Assembly: GCF_000745855.1 (NCBI RefSeq)
Contig: NZ_JQKD01000044.1
Location: forward strand, 1 to 41,245
Direction: 5' to 3'
DNA length: 41,245 nt
DNA from: Xenophilus azovorans DSM 13620
Lineage (GTDB): Bacteria; Pseudomonadota; Gammaproteobacteria; Burkholderiales; Burkholderiaceae_C
Each line of letters begins with the position of its first letter. Position 1 is the stretch's first letter. The notes under the pieces are model-generated. The model saw only the letters and a list, made by a program, of their open reading frames with translations, searched no databases and had not been told where the DNA came from. Shown piece after piece: positions 1-7,736 of this stretch. Made by a program: the position numbers and the translations under genes.

Positions 1-357
1 AACCGCACGCCGCTGGTGCCGCAGGACCGTTTCGCCATCGGCGGGCGCTACACGGTGCGCGGCTTCGACGGGGAGACCAGCCTGATGGCCGAGCGCGGCT
101 GGCTCGTGCGCAACGACGTGGGCTGGGCGATGGGAGCGAGCGGCGCGGAACTCTACGCGGGGCTGGACTACGGCCACGTGGGCGGCGCGAGCGTGAAGTA
201 CCTGCTGGGCAACCACCTGGCCGGCGCCGTGATCGGCGTGCGCGGCGCCTTCAAGCGCCTGAGCTACGACGTGTTCGTCGGTGCGCCGGTGTGGAAGCCC
301 GAGGGGTACCGCACGGGCAGGGTCACGGGCGGGGTCAATCTGAATGTGAGCTTCTGA
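1..357 (+). CDS. TpsB/ShlB-FhaC-HecB type outer-membrane transporter, C-terminal fragment
   Basis: The reading frame is open from base 1, so the 5' end lies outside the window and only the last 118 residues are visible. The segment FAIGGRYTVRGFDGE is the signature of the C-terminal beta-barrel of two-partner-secretion transporters (ShlB/FhaC/HecB), where the VRGF/Y motif lies on the barrel loop that folds into the pore. The rest alternates polar and hydrophobic residues like amphipathic strands and ends in Phe (NLNVSF), the usual outer-membrane recognition signature. In the family this barrel exports a large TpsA exoprotein across the outer membrane. No TpsA partner is visible, since the neighbour downstream is an unrelated lipoprotein. 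The family assignment is fairly secure; the substrate is unknown. Confidence 0.82.
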   Translation, partial: NRTPLVPQDRFAIGGRYTVRGFDGETSLMAERGWLVRNDVGWAMGASGAELYAGLDYGHVGGASVKYLLGNHLAGAVIGVRGAFKRLSYDVFVGAPVWKPEGYRTGRVTGGVNLNVSF

Positions 358-452
358 CGGCGCGGGAAGCATCGCGATCCAGCGCATGGGAAAGGGGCGG
401 CTCCCAGGTTGCAAGTCCGCCCATTTCAATCATCACTCAGGGGGAAAAATCG

Positions 453-1475
453 ATGAACTCAAGACGCGCTCTCGCTGGCCACATGCCAGCCCATGTGAAG
501 TCGGCCTTGGCGTTGGCCATTGCCGTGCTCGGTTTGGCCGGCTGCGGGGGAGGAGGCGGCGGCGGGGGCGTGGCATTTCCGGGGATTGCGGCAGCGCCCG
601 TTCCGGCGCCTGCTCCGGCCCCTGCGTCATCACCGGCTCCGACGCCGACGCCTTCACCGGAGCCTTCGCCCGAACCCGAACCCGAACCTGCGTCGGATCC
701 GAGTACCTGTATCGCAGCCCCACAGGCCGGTTCGACGGCCGAGGTCGGCAATGCGACCGAGGGCATCTGGTACCAGGCCGGCGTTGTCAACGGTTTCGCT
801 GCCAAGCTGGGTCTGAGCTTCGTGGAGCCTTCGGATTCGGCGATGGGCCTGTACGTCGAGGAACAGGACAATCCCGCAAGCATCGGCGTGTATTCGGGGC
901 AGATGGCATTCGATGCGAATGCCGGCACTTGGCAGTTCAGCTCGGGAGTCATCAGGGCGCCCGGCACCGGGGCCAGCCAGGCGCTCACTGGCGGCGGCGC
1001 CTACGTTGGGCGCAGTTCGATCACCGGGACGTACGCTGCGGGCGGCGGGGCACAACAGACGTTCATTCCCTGGACCTACGACCTGGAATCGAATTCGCTG
1101 GCGATGACGCCCGAATTCCTGGCCCGTCATTGGGGTGGCTACGGGCTCGGAGACTTCGTCATCGCGGCCGACGGATCAGCCAGCGGCAGCACCATGAGCG
1201 GCCATCCCTACGGTGCATGCTCGTTCACGGGAACGGTCCGGCTCGCCGAGCCTTCGACGAAGAAGAACCGGCTGGAGGTCGCCCTGACCTTCACCAATGC
1301 CGCCCAGTTGGGCCAGCAGGCTTGCATTCTGAATGGGGCGCTGACGGGGCGGGGATTTGTCCACGTCAATCAGAACTTGAACAACGGCACATGCACCCGC
1401 AGCAACTACATCGATATCTTCCTGAGAGCGCCTGACGGCCGCTTTTCTTCCAGTTTGTTTTTCGTGATGCTCTGA
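453..1475 (+). CDS. Putative lipoprotein with Gly run and Pro-rich linker, function unknown
   Basis: 340 residues. The ATG at 453 is preferred over an upstream in-frame start because a G-rich ribosome site (about 440-444) lies just before it and translation then opens with a signal peptide. Residues 1-32 are a type II signal: basic N-terminus, Ala/Leu-rich core and lipobox LAGC. A run of eight glycines follows, then a Pro/Ala/Thr/Glu-rich linker (about residues 45-85) that probably spans periplasm or cell surface. The remaining ~250 residues contain several Cys and Gly/Ser-rich beta-like stretches that I cannot assign to a family. Base composition is somewhat less GC-rich than the core genes downstream, hinting at accessory DNA. 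It may be a surface lipoprotein; that is inference from the leader and linker only. Confidence 0.72.
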   Translation: MNSRRALAGHMPAHVKSALALAIAVLGLAGCGGGGGGGGVAFPGIAAAPVPAPAPAPASSPAPTPTPSPEPSPEPEPEPASDPSTCIAAPQAGSTAEVGNATEGIWYQAGVVNGFAAKLGLSFVEPSDSAMGLYVEEQDNPASIGVYSGQMAFDANAGTWQFSSGVIRAPGTGASQALTGGGAYVGRSSITGTYAAGGGAQQTFIPWTYDLESNSLAMTPEFLARHWGGYGLGDFVIAADGSASGSTMSGHPYGACSFTGTVRLAEPSTKKNRLEVALTFTNAAQLGQQACILNGALTGRGFVHVNQNLNNGTCTRSNYIDIFLRAPDGRFSSSLFFVML

Positions 1476-1534
1476 CCATGCTGGCATATCAGGCCGCATC
1501 GGCGATCAAAACAGAAGGACTTGGAGGGAGGCCC

Positions 1535-2230
1535 ATGAGAAAGATGACCGTGACTTTGATCTTCTCGGCTGCCGCCGCGCTCGCAGGCTGCGTCAGCCCG
1601 ACGCCCTACCGCGCCGCCGGCGCCGAGGGCCAGGCACTCGGCTACACGAGCGCGAAGCTGTCGGACCAGCTCTACCGCGTGCGCTTCGACGGCACGGCGC
1701 GCACGCCGGCGCGCTGGGCCGATGCTTTCGTGCTGTTCCGCAGCGCGGAGGTCGCCAGGGAGGCGGGCGCCCCGGCGTTCAGGATCATCGAGGGCACGGT
1801 CGATCCGGCGGTGCTGTCGGGGGACGATGTCTTCGGCCGCTCCGATCCAGAAGCCGATGTGCATGTGAGCGTGGTCGCCCGGGCGCGCGAGCCGATGGGC
1901 GACCGCGTGGTGACGGCCCCGCCGCTGCCGCTGCAGCGCACGGCCGGCGCGATGCCGGTGTTCCGCGCCCCGGCGCCCGTCTTCCGGATGCCGCCGCCCG
2001 CGCTGCCCAAGGCGCGGGCGCCGGTCTACATCTACACGCCCGGCTACTACGGCGGACCGCCGCCCCTGCAGGCGCGGTCGGTGCTGATCGAGCTGCGCGC
2101 CGATCTCAAGGACCGGGACGACAGGACCTTCGACACCGAGGAGGTCCTGCAGAAGCTGGGGCCGCGCATCAAGCGTCCTGCACCCGCATCGGAGGCCGGC
2201 CGCCCGGCTGTGTCCGGCGCATCGCTGTAA
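1535..2230 (+). CDS. CC0125/CC1285-like lipoprotein
   Basis: 231 residues. The ATG at 1535 is chosen because it follows GGAGGGAGG directly and gives a lipoprotein signal peptide with lipobox LAGC (Cys near residue 18). An in-frame ATG at 1478 would add 19 residues in front of the signal and is unlikely. The segment GYTSAKLSDQLYRVRF followed by a LFRSAEVAREAG helix resembles the short periplasmic lipoproteins known as the CC0125/CC1285 family, whose role is unknown. A proline-rich region and a YTPGYYGGPPP patch follow, then a C-terminal charged helix. It lies 59 nt after the preceding lipoprotein gene on the same strand and could share its transcript. Family resemblance is moderate. Confidence 0.7.
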   Translation: MRKMTVTLIFSAAAALAGCVSPTPYRAAGAEGQALGYTSAKLSDQLYRVRFDGTARTPARWADAFVLFRSAEVAREAGAPAFRIIEGTVDPAVLSGDDVFGRSDPEADVHVSVVARAREPMGDRVVTAPPLPLQRTAGAMPVFRAPAPVFRMPPPALPKARAPVYIYTPGYYGGPPPLQARSVLIELRADLKDRDDRTFDTEEVLQKLGPRIKRPAPASEAGRPAVSGASL

Positions 2231-2324
2231 CGCTCGCCCCTGCGGGCTGTGGCGGGGTCGGCGGCGATTCCTCGCAACTTGCCCGTGCGCGCGGCGCTCT
2301 TGCTCTTGCCGGACGGGAATGAGC

Positions 2325-3044
2325 TCAGAATCGTTCCTGACCGCGCAGGCAGCGCCACTGCCCCGCCGCCAGCCCCGCCAGCGGCAGGCGGCCGATGCGC
2401 AGGCGCTTGAGCGTGGCGACGGCCAGGCCCGCCGCGCGGCACAGGGCCTCGATCTGGCCGGGATCGGGGCCGTGCAGGACCACGCGCAGGCCGGTGCGGC
2501 CCTCGCGCCGGCTGCCGATGCTGGCGCGCGCCGGGCGCAGGCGCGGCAGCAGGGCCGGGTCCGCCTCGCCGTCGATCTCCACCGTGTACTCGTGCTCCAC
2601 CAGCGGCGCGTCGTCGAGCAGGCGCCGGGCGACGCCCGGCACCTGGGTGAAGACGACCAGCCCGCTTTCGTGCGTGGCCAGCGGCGCCACGCAGCGCTGG
2701 CCTATGAACAGGCCCGGCACGGCGGGCCGCCCGTGCAGCGCGTCGGCCGCGTCGCGCTGCAGGCGCGACCACAGCTTCGGGTCGGCGCAGTCGATGCCGG
2801 CCGGCTTGTGCAGCAGCAGGGTGGCCGGCGCCGGCGGGGCGGCGGACGCGCCGGGCGTCACGCTCACGCGCTGGTGGGCCATCACCCGCTGCTGCGGCGC
2901 GGTGGCCGGCTGGCCGTCGATGCTCACCGCGCCCTGCGCGACGAGCTGCTCGGCCTCGCGGCGCGAGCAGCCCAGTTGCGCGGCCAGGCGCTTGGAAAGG
3001 CGTTCGCCGCCGGCGGCCGCGGCGTCTGCGGTGGCGTCGTTCAC
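2325..3044 (-). CDS. S4-domain RNA-binding protein of pseudouridine-synthase type, catalytic Asp apparently lost
   Basis: 239 residues, starting with GTG whose bases overlap the TGA of the upstream NUDIX-MBL gene (GTGA), so the two are translationally coupled. Residues 15-65 form an S4 RNA-binding domain (SKRLAAQLGCSRREAEQLV). The rest follows the RsuA/RluF/RluB fold: LLLHKPAGI, a central loop, EYTVEIDG and the C-terminal ALCRAAGLAVATLKRLRIG. In active members the central loop reads G-R-L-D-x-x-T/S-x-G-L with the catalytic Asp. Here the aligned stretch is APLATHESGLVVF, with Ala where Asp is expected. The protein may bind rRNA without isomerising uridine, or use another residue. Similar degenerate members exist, as far as I recall, in other beta- and gamma-proteobacteria. 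Confidence 0.8.
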   Translation of the reverse strand: MNDATADAAAAGGERLSKRLAAQLGCSRREAEQLVAQGAVSIDGQPATAPQQRVMAHQRVSVTPGASAAPPAPATLLLHKPAGIDCADPKLWSRLQRDAADALHGRPAVPGLFIGQRCVAPLATHESGLVVFTQVPGVARRLLDDAPLVEHEYTVEIDGEADPALLPRLRPARASIGSRREGRTGLRVVLHGPDPGQIEALCRAAGLAVATLKRLRIGRLPLAGLAAGQWRCLRGQERF

Positions 3045-4798
3045 AGGCGCGTGGGCCAGGTTTCGGGCTGCGTCGGCGGCCCGTGGGGCGATTCGGGCAG
3101 CGCGCCGGGCTGGGAGGGCAGGGCGCCGGGCTGCGAGGCCAGTTCGCGGATGCGCTCGACGTGCGCCTGCAGCGAGCGCGCCGCCACCGGCCACAGCTCG
3201 CGCGGCGTGTCGGCGTAGGCCAGCGGCAGCCAGTCCTCCACGCTGCCCAGCGGCAGGCGGCGCATGGCGGCCGCCACCTTGGCCTCGCGCTGCAGGCGGT
3301 GCGACTTCAGCCGCGCGATGGCGCCGCGCGCGAAGCCCAGCACGTGGCCGTGCGCCGGCAGGATGAACTCGACGCGCAGCTCGGCGCACACGTCGTCCAG
3401 CACGTCCAGCGACTGCAGGTACTCGTTCATGTTGCCGTCGGGCGGGTCGATCACCGTGGTGCTGCCGTTGAGGATGTGGTCGCCCGAGAAGAGCAGGCCG
3501 TCTTCCTCCAGCGCCAGGCACAGGTGGTTGGCGGCGTGGCCGGGGGTGTGGATGACGCGCAGCGTGTGCGTGACGCGGCGGCCGGAGCCGTCTTCCAGCA
3601 GCCGGCCGTTGAGCACCAGCCGCTCGTGGTTGTGCAGCACCTGGTCGGGCGTGAATCGGGCGCTGGCGCGTGCCGTGGGCGCCGAGGGCAGGCCGAGGAT
3701 GGGCGGGTTGGTCTCCTTGCACATCGCCTGCAGCGGCGCGGCGCCGGGCGAGTGGTCGGCGTGCGAGTGCGTGCAGACGATGGCGCGGACGTTGCCGCCT
3801 GTGGCGCGCCACAGGCGCCCGACGTGGCCGAAGTCGTTCGGCCCCGGGTCGATGACGACGTAGCCGCTCTCGGGCTCGCCGACGATGTAGCTGTTGGTGC
3901 CGGGCCCGGTCATCGCGCTCGGGTTGGGCGCCGTCAGGCGCTGCACGTTGCGCAGCAGCGGCACCGGCTGGGCGGTCTGCCAGTCCAGGCCGTGCAGGAG
4001 CTGGCCGTCGGGGCACACCAGGGCCAGCTCGCCGTAGGGGTTCTCGTGTTCCATGTAGCGCGTGGTCTGGCCGCGCAGCAGGCCGCCGCGCGGGCAGCTG
4101 TTCCACAGGGGCTTCTCGCGCTGGCAGGCGTCCAGCACGTCGTCCACGCGGGCGAAGGCGGCCAGCCGGCGCAGCGTGCGCACGGTCGGGAAGATCATGC
4201 TGAACGCGCCCTCGTCGTGGCGCGCCAGCGCCTCGGCGGGGCGCACCCAGCAGGGCTCGAACTGCTCGGCCTCGTCCGCCGCGGGCTGCTGGCCCTCGGG
4301 CATGCGCGCCACCAGGAAGAGCACGTCGAAGCGCTTGGGCAGGTCGCGGTCGGTGATCCAGTGGGCCAGCGTGAAGACGCGGTCGGTCGTCAGGTGCAGC
4401 CCGCGCGCGGTGCACTGCTGCTCGAAGCGGCCGGCGGCGGTGGCGGCGCGGTCCATCGCGGCCACCTCGGCGGCGCTCACGGCGCGGCCGTTCTCATGCT
4501 CGGCCAGCAGCACGCCCAGTTCCTCGAAGCATTCGCGCACGGCGGCCACGGCGTGGGTGAGCTGGGCCCGCGGCTGGGTGCGGCGGCGCAGCGCGATGCG
4601 CCGGGCCCGCTCGTCGGCCCCGTCGACGCGCCCGCCGGGGAAGACGTAGGCGCCGGGCGCGAAGCTGGCGCGCTCCGAGCGGCGGGTCATCAGCACCTCC
4701 AGCCCGGCCGGCGTGTCGCGCAGCAGCAGCAGGGTGGCCGCGGCATGGGCGGGCGCAGGCTCGCGCAGCGCGTGGAGCTGTTGGGTGGGCCGGACCAT
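3041..4798 (-). CDS. NUDIX hydrolase fused to metallo-beta-lactamase-fold hydrolase
   Basis: 585 residues in two domains. Residues 1 to ~260 are a NUDIX domain: FPGGRVDG near residue 55 and the box core RECFEELGVLL near residue 90, with a longer than usual insert between the Gly and the RE motif. Residues ~280-520 are a metallo-beta-lactamase fold: TGPGTNSYIVG, VIDPGP, the zinc motif THSHADHSPG, HTPGHAANHLCL, LFSGDHIL and ILPAHGHV. The MBL half resembles the LACTB2-like group. A Pro/Gly-rich tail with a short tandem (two copies of SQPGALP) closes the protein. Substrates are unknown; the fusion suggests clean-up of acyl-CoA or nucleotide thioesters, which is speculation. A GATAAT box lies 6 nt before the ATG, so the message may be leaderless. 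Confidence 0.9.
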   Translation of the reverse strand: MVRPTQQLHALREPAPAHAAATLLLLRDTPAGLEVLMTRRSERASFAPGAYVFPGGRVDGADERARRIALRRRTQPRAQLTHAVAAVRECFEELGVLLAEHENGRAVSAAEVAAMDRAATAAGRFEQQCTARGLHLTTDRVFTLAHWITDRDLPKRFDVLFLVARMPEGQQPAADEAEQFEPCWVRPAEALARHDEGAFSMIFPTVRTLRRLAAFARVDDVLDACQREKPLWNSCPRGGLLRGQTTRYMEHENPYGELALVCPDGQLLHGLDWQTAQPVPLLRNVQRLTAPNPSAMTGPGTNSYIVGEPESGYVVIDPGPNDFGHVGRLWRATGGNVRAIVCTHSHADHSPGAAPLQAMCKETNPPILGLPSAPTARASARFTPDQVLHNHERLVLNGRLLEDGSGRRVTHTLRVIHTPGHAANHLCLALEEDGLLFSGDHILNGSTTVIDPPDGNMNEYLQSLDVLDDVCAELRVEFILPAHGHVLGFARGAIARLKSHRLQREAKVAAAMRRLPLGSVEDWLPLAYADTPRELWPVAARSLQAHVERIRELASQPGALPSQPGALPESPHGPPTQPETWPTRL

Positions 4799-4804
4799 CG
4801 GCGC

Positions 4805-4810
4805 ATTATC
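4805..4810 (-). promoter_or_regulatory. Candidate -10 box of a leaderless promoter for the NUDIX-MBL gene
   Basis: On the minus strand GATAAT is followed by GCGCCG and then the ATG at 4798. With a start site about 7 nt after the -10 hexamer, transcription would begin at or next to the start codon. No Shine-Dalgarno sequence precedes the ATG. dapF and lpxC show the same layout. No convincing -35 was found, so this is an inference from position and sequence only. Confidence 0.45.
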
Positions 4811-4848
4811 CGCAGGCCCGGTGACACGCGCTGGCCGGCGGGCGTTCG

Positions 4849-6030
4849 TCAGCGCGCGCCGTCTGCGGCGCAGCCGCGGCCGGCGCGCAGGGCCTCGGCG
4901 CGGGCGGCGGTGTCGGGGTGGCTGCTGAACCAGTCGGCGGCGCCGGGGCTGCGCGGCTGCGGCGTCTCGGGCGCCTCCTCCTGGCCGGGCGGGCGCCCGG
5001 CCACGGCGGGCGGGCCGTCGATGTCCATCAGCAGGTCGGCCATCGGCGCGATCGGCAGCCCGGCGCGCGCCATCATCGCGACGGCGAAGCAGTCGGCCTC
5101 GCGCTCGTGGCTGCGCCGGTAGGCCAGGCTGGTGAGCACGGTGCTGGCGGTGGCGACCATGCTCGACACGTCGCCCAGCGCCAGCCCCAGCCCGATGTTG
5201 AGCACGCCCTGCTCGACCACCAGCCGCGTGCCGTGGCGGTGCACCACGTGGCCGATCTCGTGGGCCAGCACGCCGACGAGCGCGTCGTCGGTCAGGCCGG
5301 CCTTGTCGGCCGCGCGCACCAGCGCGTCGGTCATCACGATCTGCCCGCCGGGCAGCGCGAAGGCGTTGGGCGGCATGCCGGAGCGGAAGGCGAGCTGCAG
5401 CTTCGGCGCGTAGCCGCGGTAGCGGCGCAGTGCGGGCGCATCGCCCGCGCCGGCCCGGCCGAGCACGGCCGCCAGCGCATCGAAGCGCGCGCGCAGCGCC
5501 GCCTGGCGCTCGGCCGGCAGCCGGCTGGGGCGCAGCCAGCCGTCGTCCAGTTGTTCCATCGCCTCGCGGCTGATGGTCTCTTCCCAGCCCAGCGGCACGA
5601 AGCGCGTGAGCTGCGTCGCGGCCCAGGGGGTGCCGTAGCGGTAGAACAGGCCCAGCCCCAGCACCGCCGCCAGCAGCACGGCGACGAAGACCTGCCAGCG
5701 CGTCTGCATGCGCTGCGCCAGGCCTGGCCGGGCGCCGGCGGCTTCCAGCGCCGCGTGCCAGCGGGCGCCGTCGTCGATCTCCAGGCTGCCCGCGCCATGC
5801 AGGCCCACCACCACGGTGGCCTGCGCGCGGCTGGGGCGCCAGGCCTCGGGCCAGTCCACCGCATCGTGGGCGAAGGGCGAGGGCGGCACCGCCACGCCGG
5901 GCGCCAGCGCATGCAGGCGCAGCGACGGGCCGCGCGGGCCGGGCTCCAGGCCCACCAGCACCGGCTGCGGCCGGCTGCTGACGCCGTCGTACCAGCGGGC
6001 GCGCAGCAGGTCGGGCGCGAGGTCGTTCAT
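4849..6030 (-). CDS. M48-family membrane-anchored zinc metalloprotease
   Basis: 393 residues. The zinc motif is HEIGH (residues 257-261) inside VLAHEIGHVVHRHG. The third ligand is the Glu of SHEREADCFA about 50 residues later, matching the HtpX/Oma1/BepA-like M48 group. One membrane segment lies at about 111-130. The N-terminal ~100 residues hold no recognised domain and resemble the extra cytoplasmic N-terminal part seen in Burkholderiales members. The region NAFALPGGQIVMTDALV is the usual M48 strand-loop before the active helix. It is probably an inner-membrane protease with its active site facing the periplasm, perhaps for quality control of envelope proteins; the substrate is inferred only. 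No Shine-Dalgarno is evident before the ATG. Confidence 0.88.
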   Translation of the reverse strand: MNDLAPDLLRARWYDGVSSRPQPVLVGLEPGPRGPSLRLHALAPGVAVPPSPFAHDAVDWPEAWRPSRAQATVVVGLHGAGSLEIDDGARWHAALEAAGARPGLAQRMQTRWQVFVAVLLAAVLGLGLFYRYGTPWAATQLTRFVPLGWEETISREAMEQLDDGWLRPSRLPAERQAALRARFDALAAVLGRAGAGDAPALRRYRGYAPKLQLAFRSGMPPNAFALPGGQIVMTDALVRAADKAGLTDDALVGVLAHEIGHVVHRHGTRLVVEQGVLNIGLGLALGDVSSMVATASTVLTSLAYRRSHEREADCFAVAMMARAGLPIAPMADLLMDIDGPPAVAGRPPGQEEAPETPQPRSPGAADWFSSHPDTAARAEALRAGRGCAADGAR

Positions 6031-6083
6031 GCGGCGACTGGGCAGTGCATTGCGGGACGGGTCCGTGCCCGTTGCGGATCGAA

Positions 6084-6201
6084 AGGCCGCGGAGCAGGCC
6101 GTGCGGGAACATCCGCGGAACTGGCTTCGCCAGGCCGCAGGATGTGCCCCCGTGAGGGGGTGCCGAAGCGGAACGAAGTCCGCGCAGGCTGGGGGTGGGC
6201 C
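6084..6201 (-). repeat. Dispersed palindromic repeat, family B, copy 1
   Basis: The gap between the YjgN and M48 genes holds a ~118-nt element whose minus-strand sequence matches the + strand at 16016-16173. Shared blocks include CCCAGCCTGCGCGGACTTCG, CACATCCTGCGGCC, TTCCGCGGATGTTCCCGCA and GGCCTGCTCCGCGGCC. It contains a hyphenated C-run/G-run palindrome and a GGCTTCGCC-type hairpin. A more diverged copy lies at about 19384-19490. All copies are between genes. Confidence 0.85.
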
Positions 6202-6205
6202 ATTT

Positions 6206-7588
6206 CTAACCGATCATGTCCAGGCCGAGGGCATCGGCCACGGCGTCGCCGAAACCGCCGCGCTGCTGCTCCTGCTCCAGCGCGCCCACCAGCGGTTCCA
6301 GCCCGCCGCGGACGTGCAGCGTGACCGATTCGGTCTTCATCCGGTATTCGGCCACGCGGGCGAAGGGGCGGTAGAAGCCGCCGGTGATCATCGACAGCAG
6401 GATGTTCCGGATGCGCAGCCAGACGAAGGCGCTGGTGCGCAGGTCGGTGCGGAAGCGCGCCATGTGGCTGACGCCGATGTTGTTCCACATGAGCTGGAAC
6501 ATGCGCGCCTCGCGGTAGGCCAGGGCGGGCGAGGCCGCCAGGAAGAAGGCGAAGCCCAGGATGACGAAGCCGACGATCACCAGCAGGATCACCGTCGTCC
6601 TGCCGCGCGAGGCGCCCAGCGCGGACAGCCCGCCGTGGGCCAGCGCGGCGATGCCGGCGATGGCCGCGGCCAGCACCGCCAGCGCCAGCAGCGTGGCCAG
6701 GAAGAAGCCCAGCGTGGCCAGCCAGATGCGCACGAAGTCGCCGAAGGTCGGCTTCCAGCGCCCGGCCTGCCCGCCGATGCCCGCCCGCTCGATCAGCAGG
6801 CGCTTGTAGTTGAACTCCAGCCGGACGAAGCACAGCAGGCTCAGCACGGCGGCGGCGAGCGCGACGCCGGCCATCGCCCAGGTGGGGCGGGGCAGCGGCG
6901 GCGTATCGGCCTCGGGCGGCGGCTCGTCCTCCTCGTCCACGTCGAGGTCTTCGTCGTCGGCGGACGGCGCATCGCCCGACGGCGCCTGCGCTGCGTCGGC
7001 GGACACGGCCTGCTGCGCGGCCGGGCCGGCAGGCGGGTCTTCCGTCATCCGCGACATGGCCAGCCCCGCCGCCAGCCACACCGCCGCCACCGCGAACACC
7101 GGCCAGCTGGCGCGGTACACCTCGCCCCAGCCGGCCGTGAAGCGCAGCCGCAGGCCGCGCCAGCGCGTGTGGCCCAGGCGGAATCGCATCGCGCTGCCCC
7201 AGAGGAAGGGCGCGAGCAGCACGCCGCCGGCGACGATGACGCCGTACAGCAGCGCCTGCCCCGTCTCGGAGGCCACGTTCAGCGCGATGTAGAAGGCCGC
7301 GAACAGCAGGAAGCCGAACACCATGCTGCGGATGCCGGCGGTGAACTCCAGCGGGCTGCCGGCCACCAGCGTGTGGCCGTAGAAGTAGCGGATGGTGCGC
7401 CGCCGCGCCCAGGGCGTGAACAGGCCCAGCGTCACGATGGTCAGCAGGATGTTGACGATCCACACCCCGAAGTACACGCCGCCGTCGCCTGTGAAGGCCA
7501 TCGGCCACGACTCGATGCCGCCGGTCTGGGACAGCGGCGGCGCTTCCTGCGGAGCGAAGCCGGGCTCCGTGCGGTGGTCCTCTTGCAT
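6206..7588 (-). CDS. YjgN/DUF898 family polytopic membrane protein
   Basis: 460 residues. Start chosen at 7588 because AAGGAAGGGG lies about 8-10 nt upstream on the minus strand. The family hallmark is the N-terminal half: FTGDGGVYFGVWIVNILLTIVTLGLFTPWARRR followed by RYFYGHT and a second similar motif near the C-terminus (FVWLRIRNILLSMITGGFYRPFARVAEYR). I count about seven hydrophobic segments. Between segments 4 and 5 there is an acidic, low-complexity loop (about residues 225-275, with runs of Asp, Glu and Pro) that probably faces the cytoplasm. No function is established for DUF898; the repeated TLGLFTPWA/TGGFYRPFA motifs suggest an internal duplication. It is transcribed away from corA with a 148-nt divergent gap. 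Confidence 0.85.
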   Translation of the reverse strand: MQEDHRTEPGFAPQEAPPLSQTGGIESWPMAFTGDGGVYFGVWIVNILLTIVTLGLFTPWARRRTIRYFYGHTLVAGSPLEFTAGIRSMVFGFLLFAAFYIALNVASETGQALLYGVIVAGGVLLAPFLWGSAMRFRLGHTRWRGLRLRFTAGWGEVYRASWPVFAVAAVWLAAGLAMSRMTEDPPAGPAAQQAVSADAAQAPSGDAPSADDEDLDVDEEDEPPPEADTPPLPRPTWAMAGVALAAAVLSLLCFVRLEFNYKRLLIERAGIGGQAGRWKPTFGDFVRIWLATLGFFLATLLALAVLAAAIAGIAALAHGGLSALGASRGRTTVILLVIVGFVILGFAFFLAASPALAYREARMFQLMWNNIGVSHMARFRTDLRTSAFVWLRIRNILLSMITGGFYRPFARVAEYRMKTESVTLHVRGGLEPLVGALEQEQQRGGFGDAVADALGLDMIG

Positions 7589-7736
7589 GCGTGCGTTCCC
7601 CTTCCTTCTGTCCTTCGTCTTCCGCTCCCCTCCGGGAACGGACGCAGTGTAGGGGCGGGCGGCCGGGGCTCCCGGCCTACGCGCAGCCGGCGGCCGCGGT
7701 GGCACGATGGCGCCCTCGACACTTTCGCGCACCACC
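7589..7736. promoter_or_regulatory. Divergent intergenic region between the YjgN gene and corA
   Basis: This 148-nt gap must hold promoters for two genes reading away from each other. It carries the minus-strand ribosome site (about 7596-7606) and a perfect 7-bp hairpin GGCCGGG-GCT-CCCGGCC at 7662-7678. I see no convincing -35/-10 pair on either strand. An in-frame ATG at 7707 could extend CorA by 10 residues but has no ribosome site. Confidence 0.4.

Noticed and set aside
2319-3218. Plus-strand open frames opposite the S4 and NUDIX-MBL genes
   Set aside because: Arg/Gln/Ala-rich shadow translation, no start signals, and the minus-strand proteins show clear domains.
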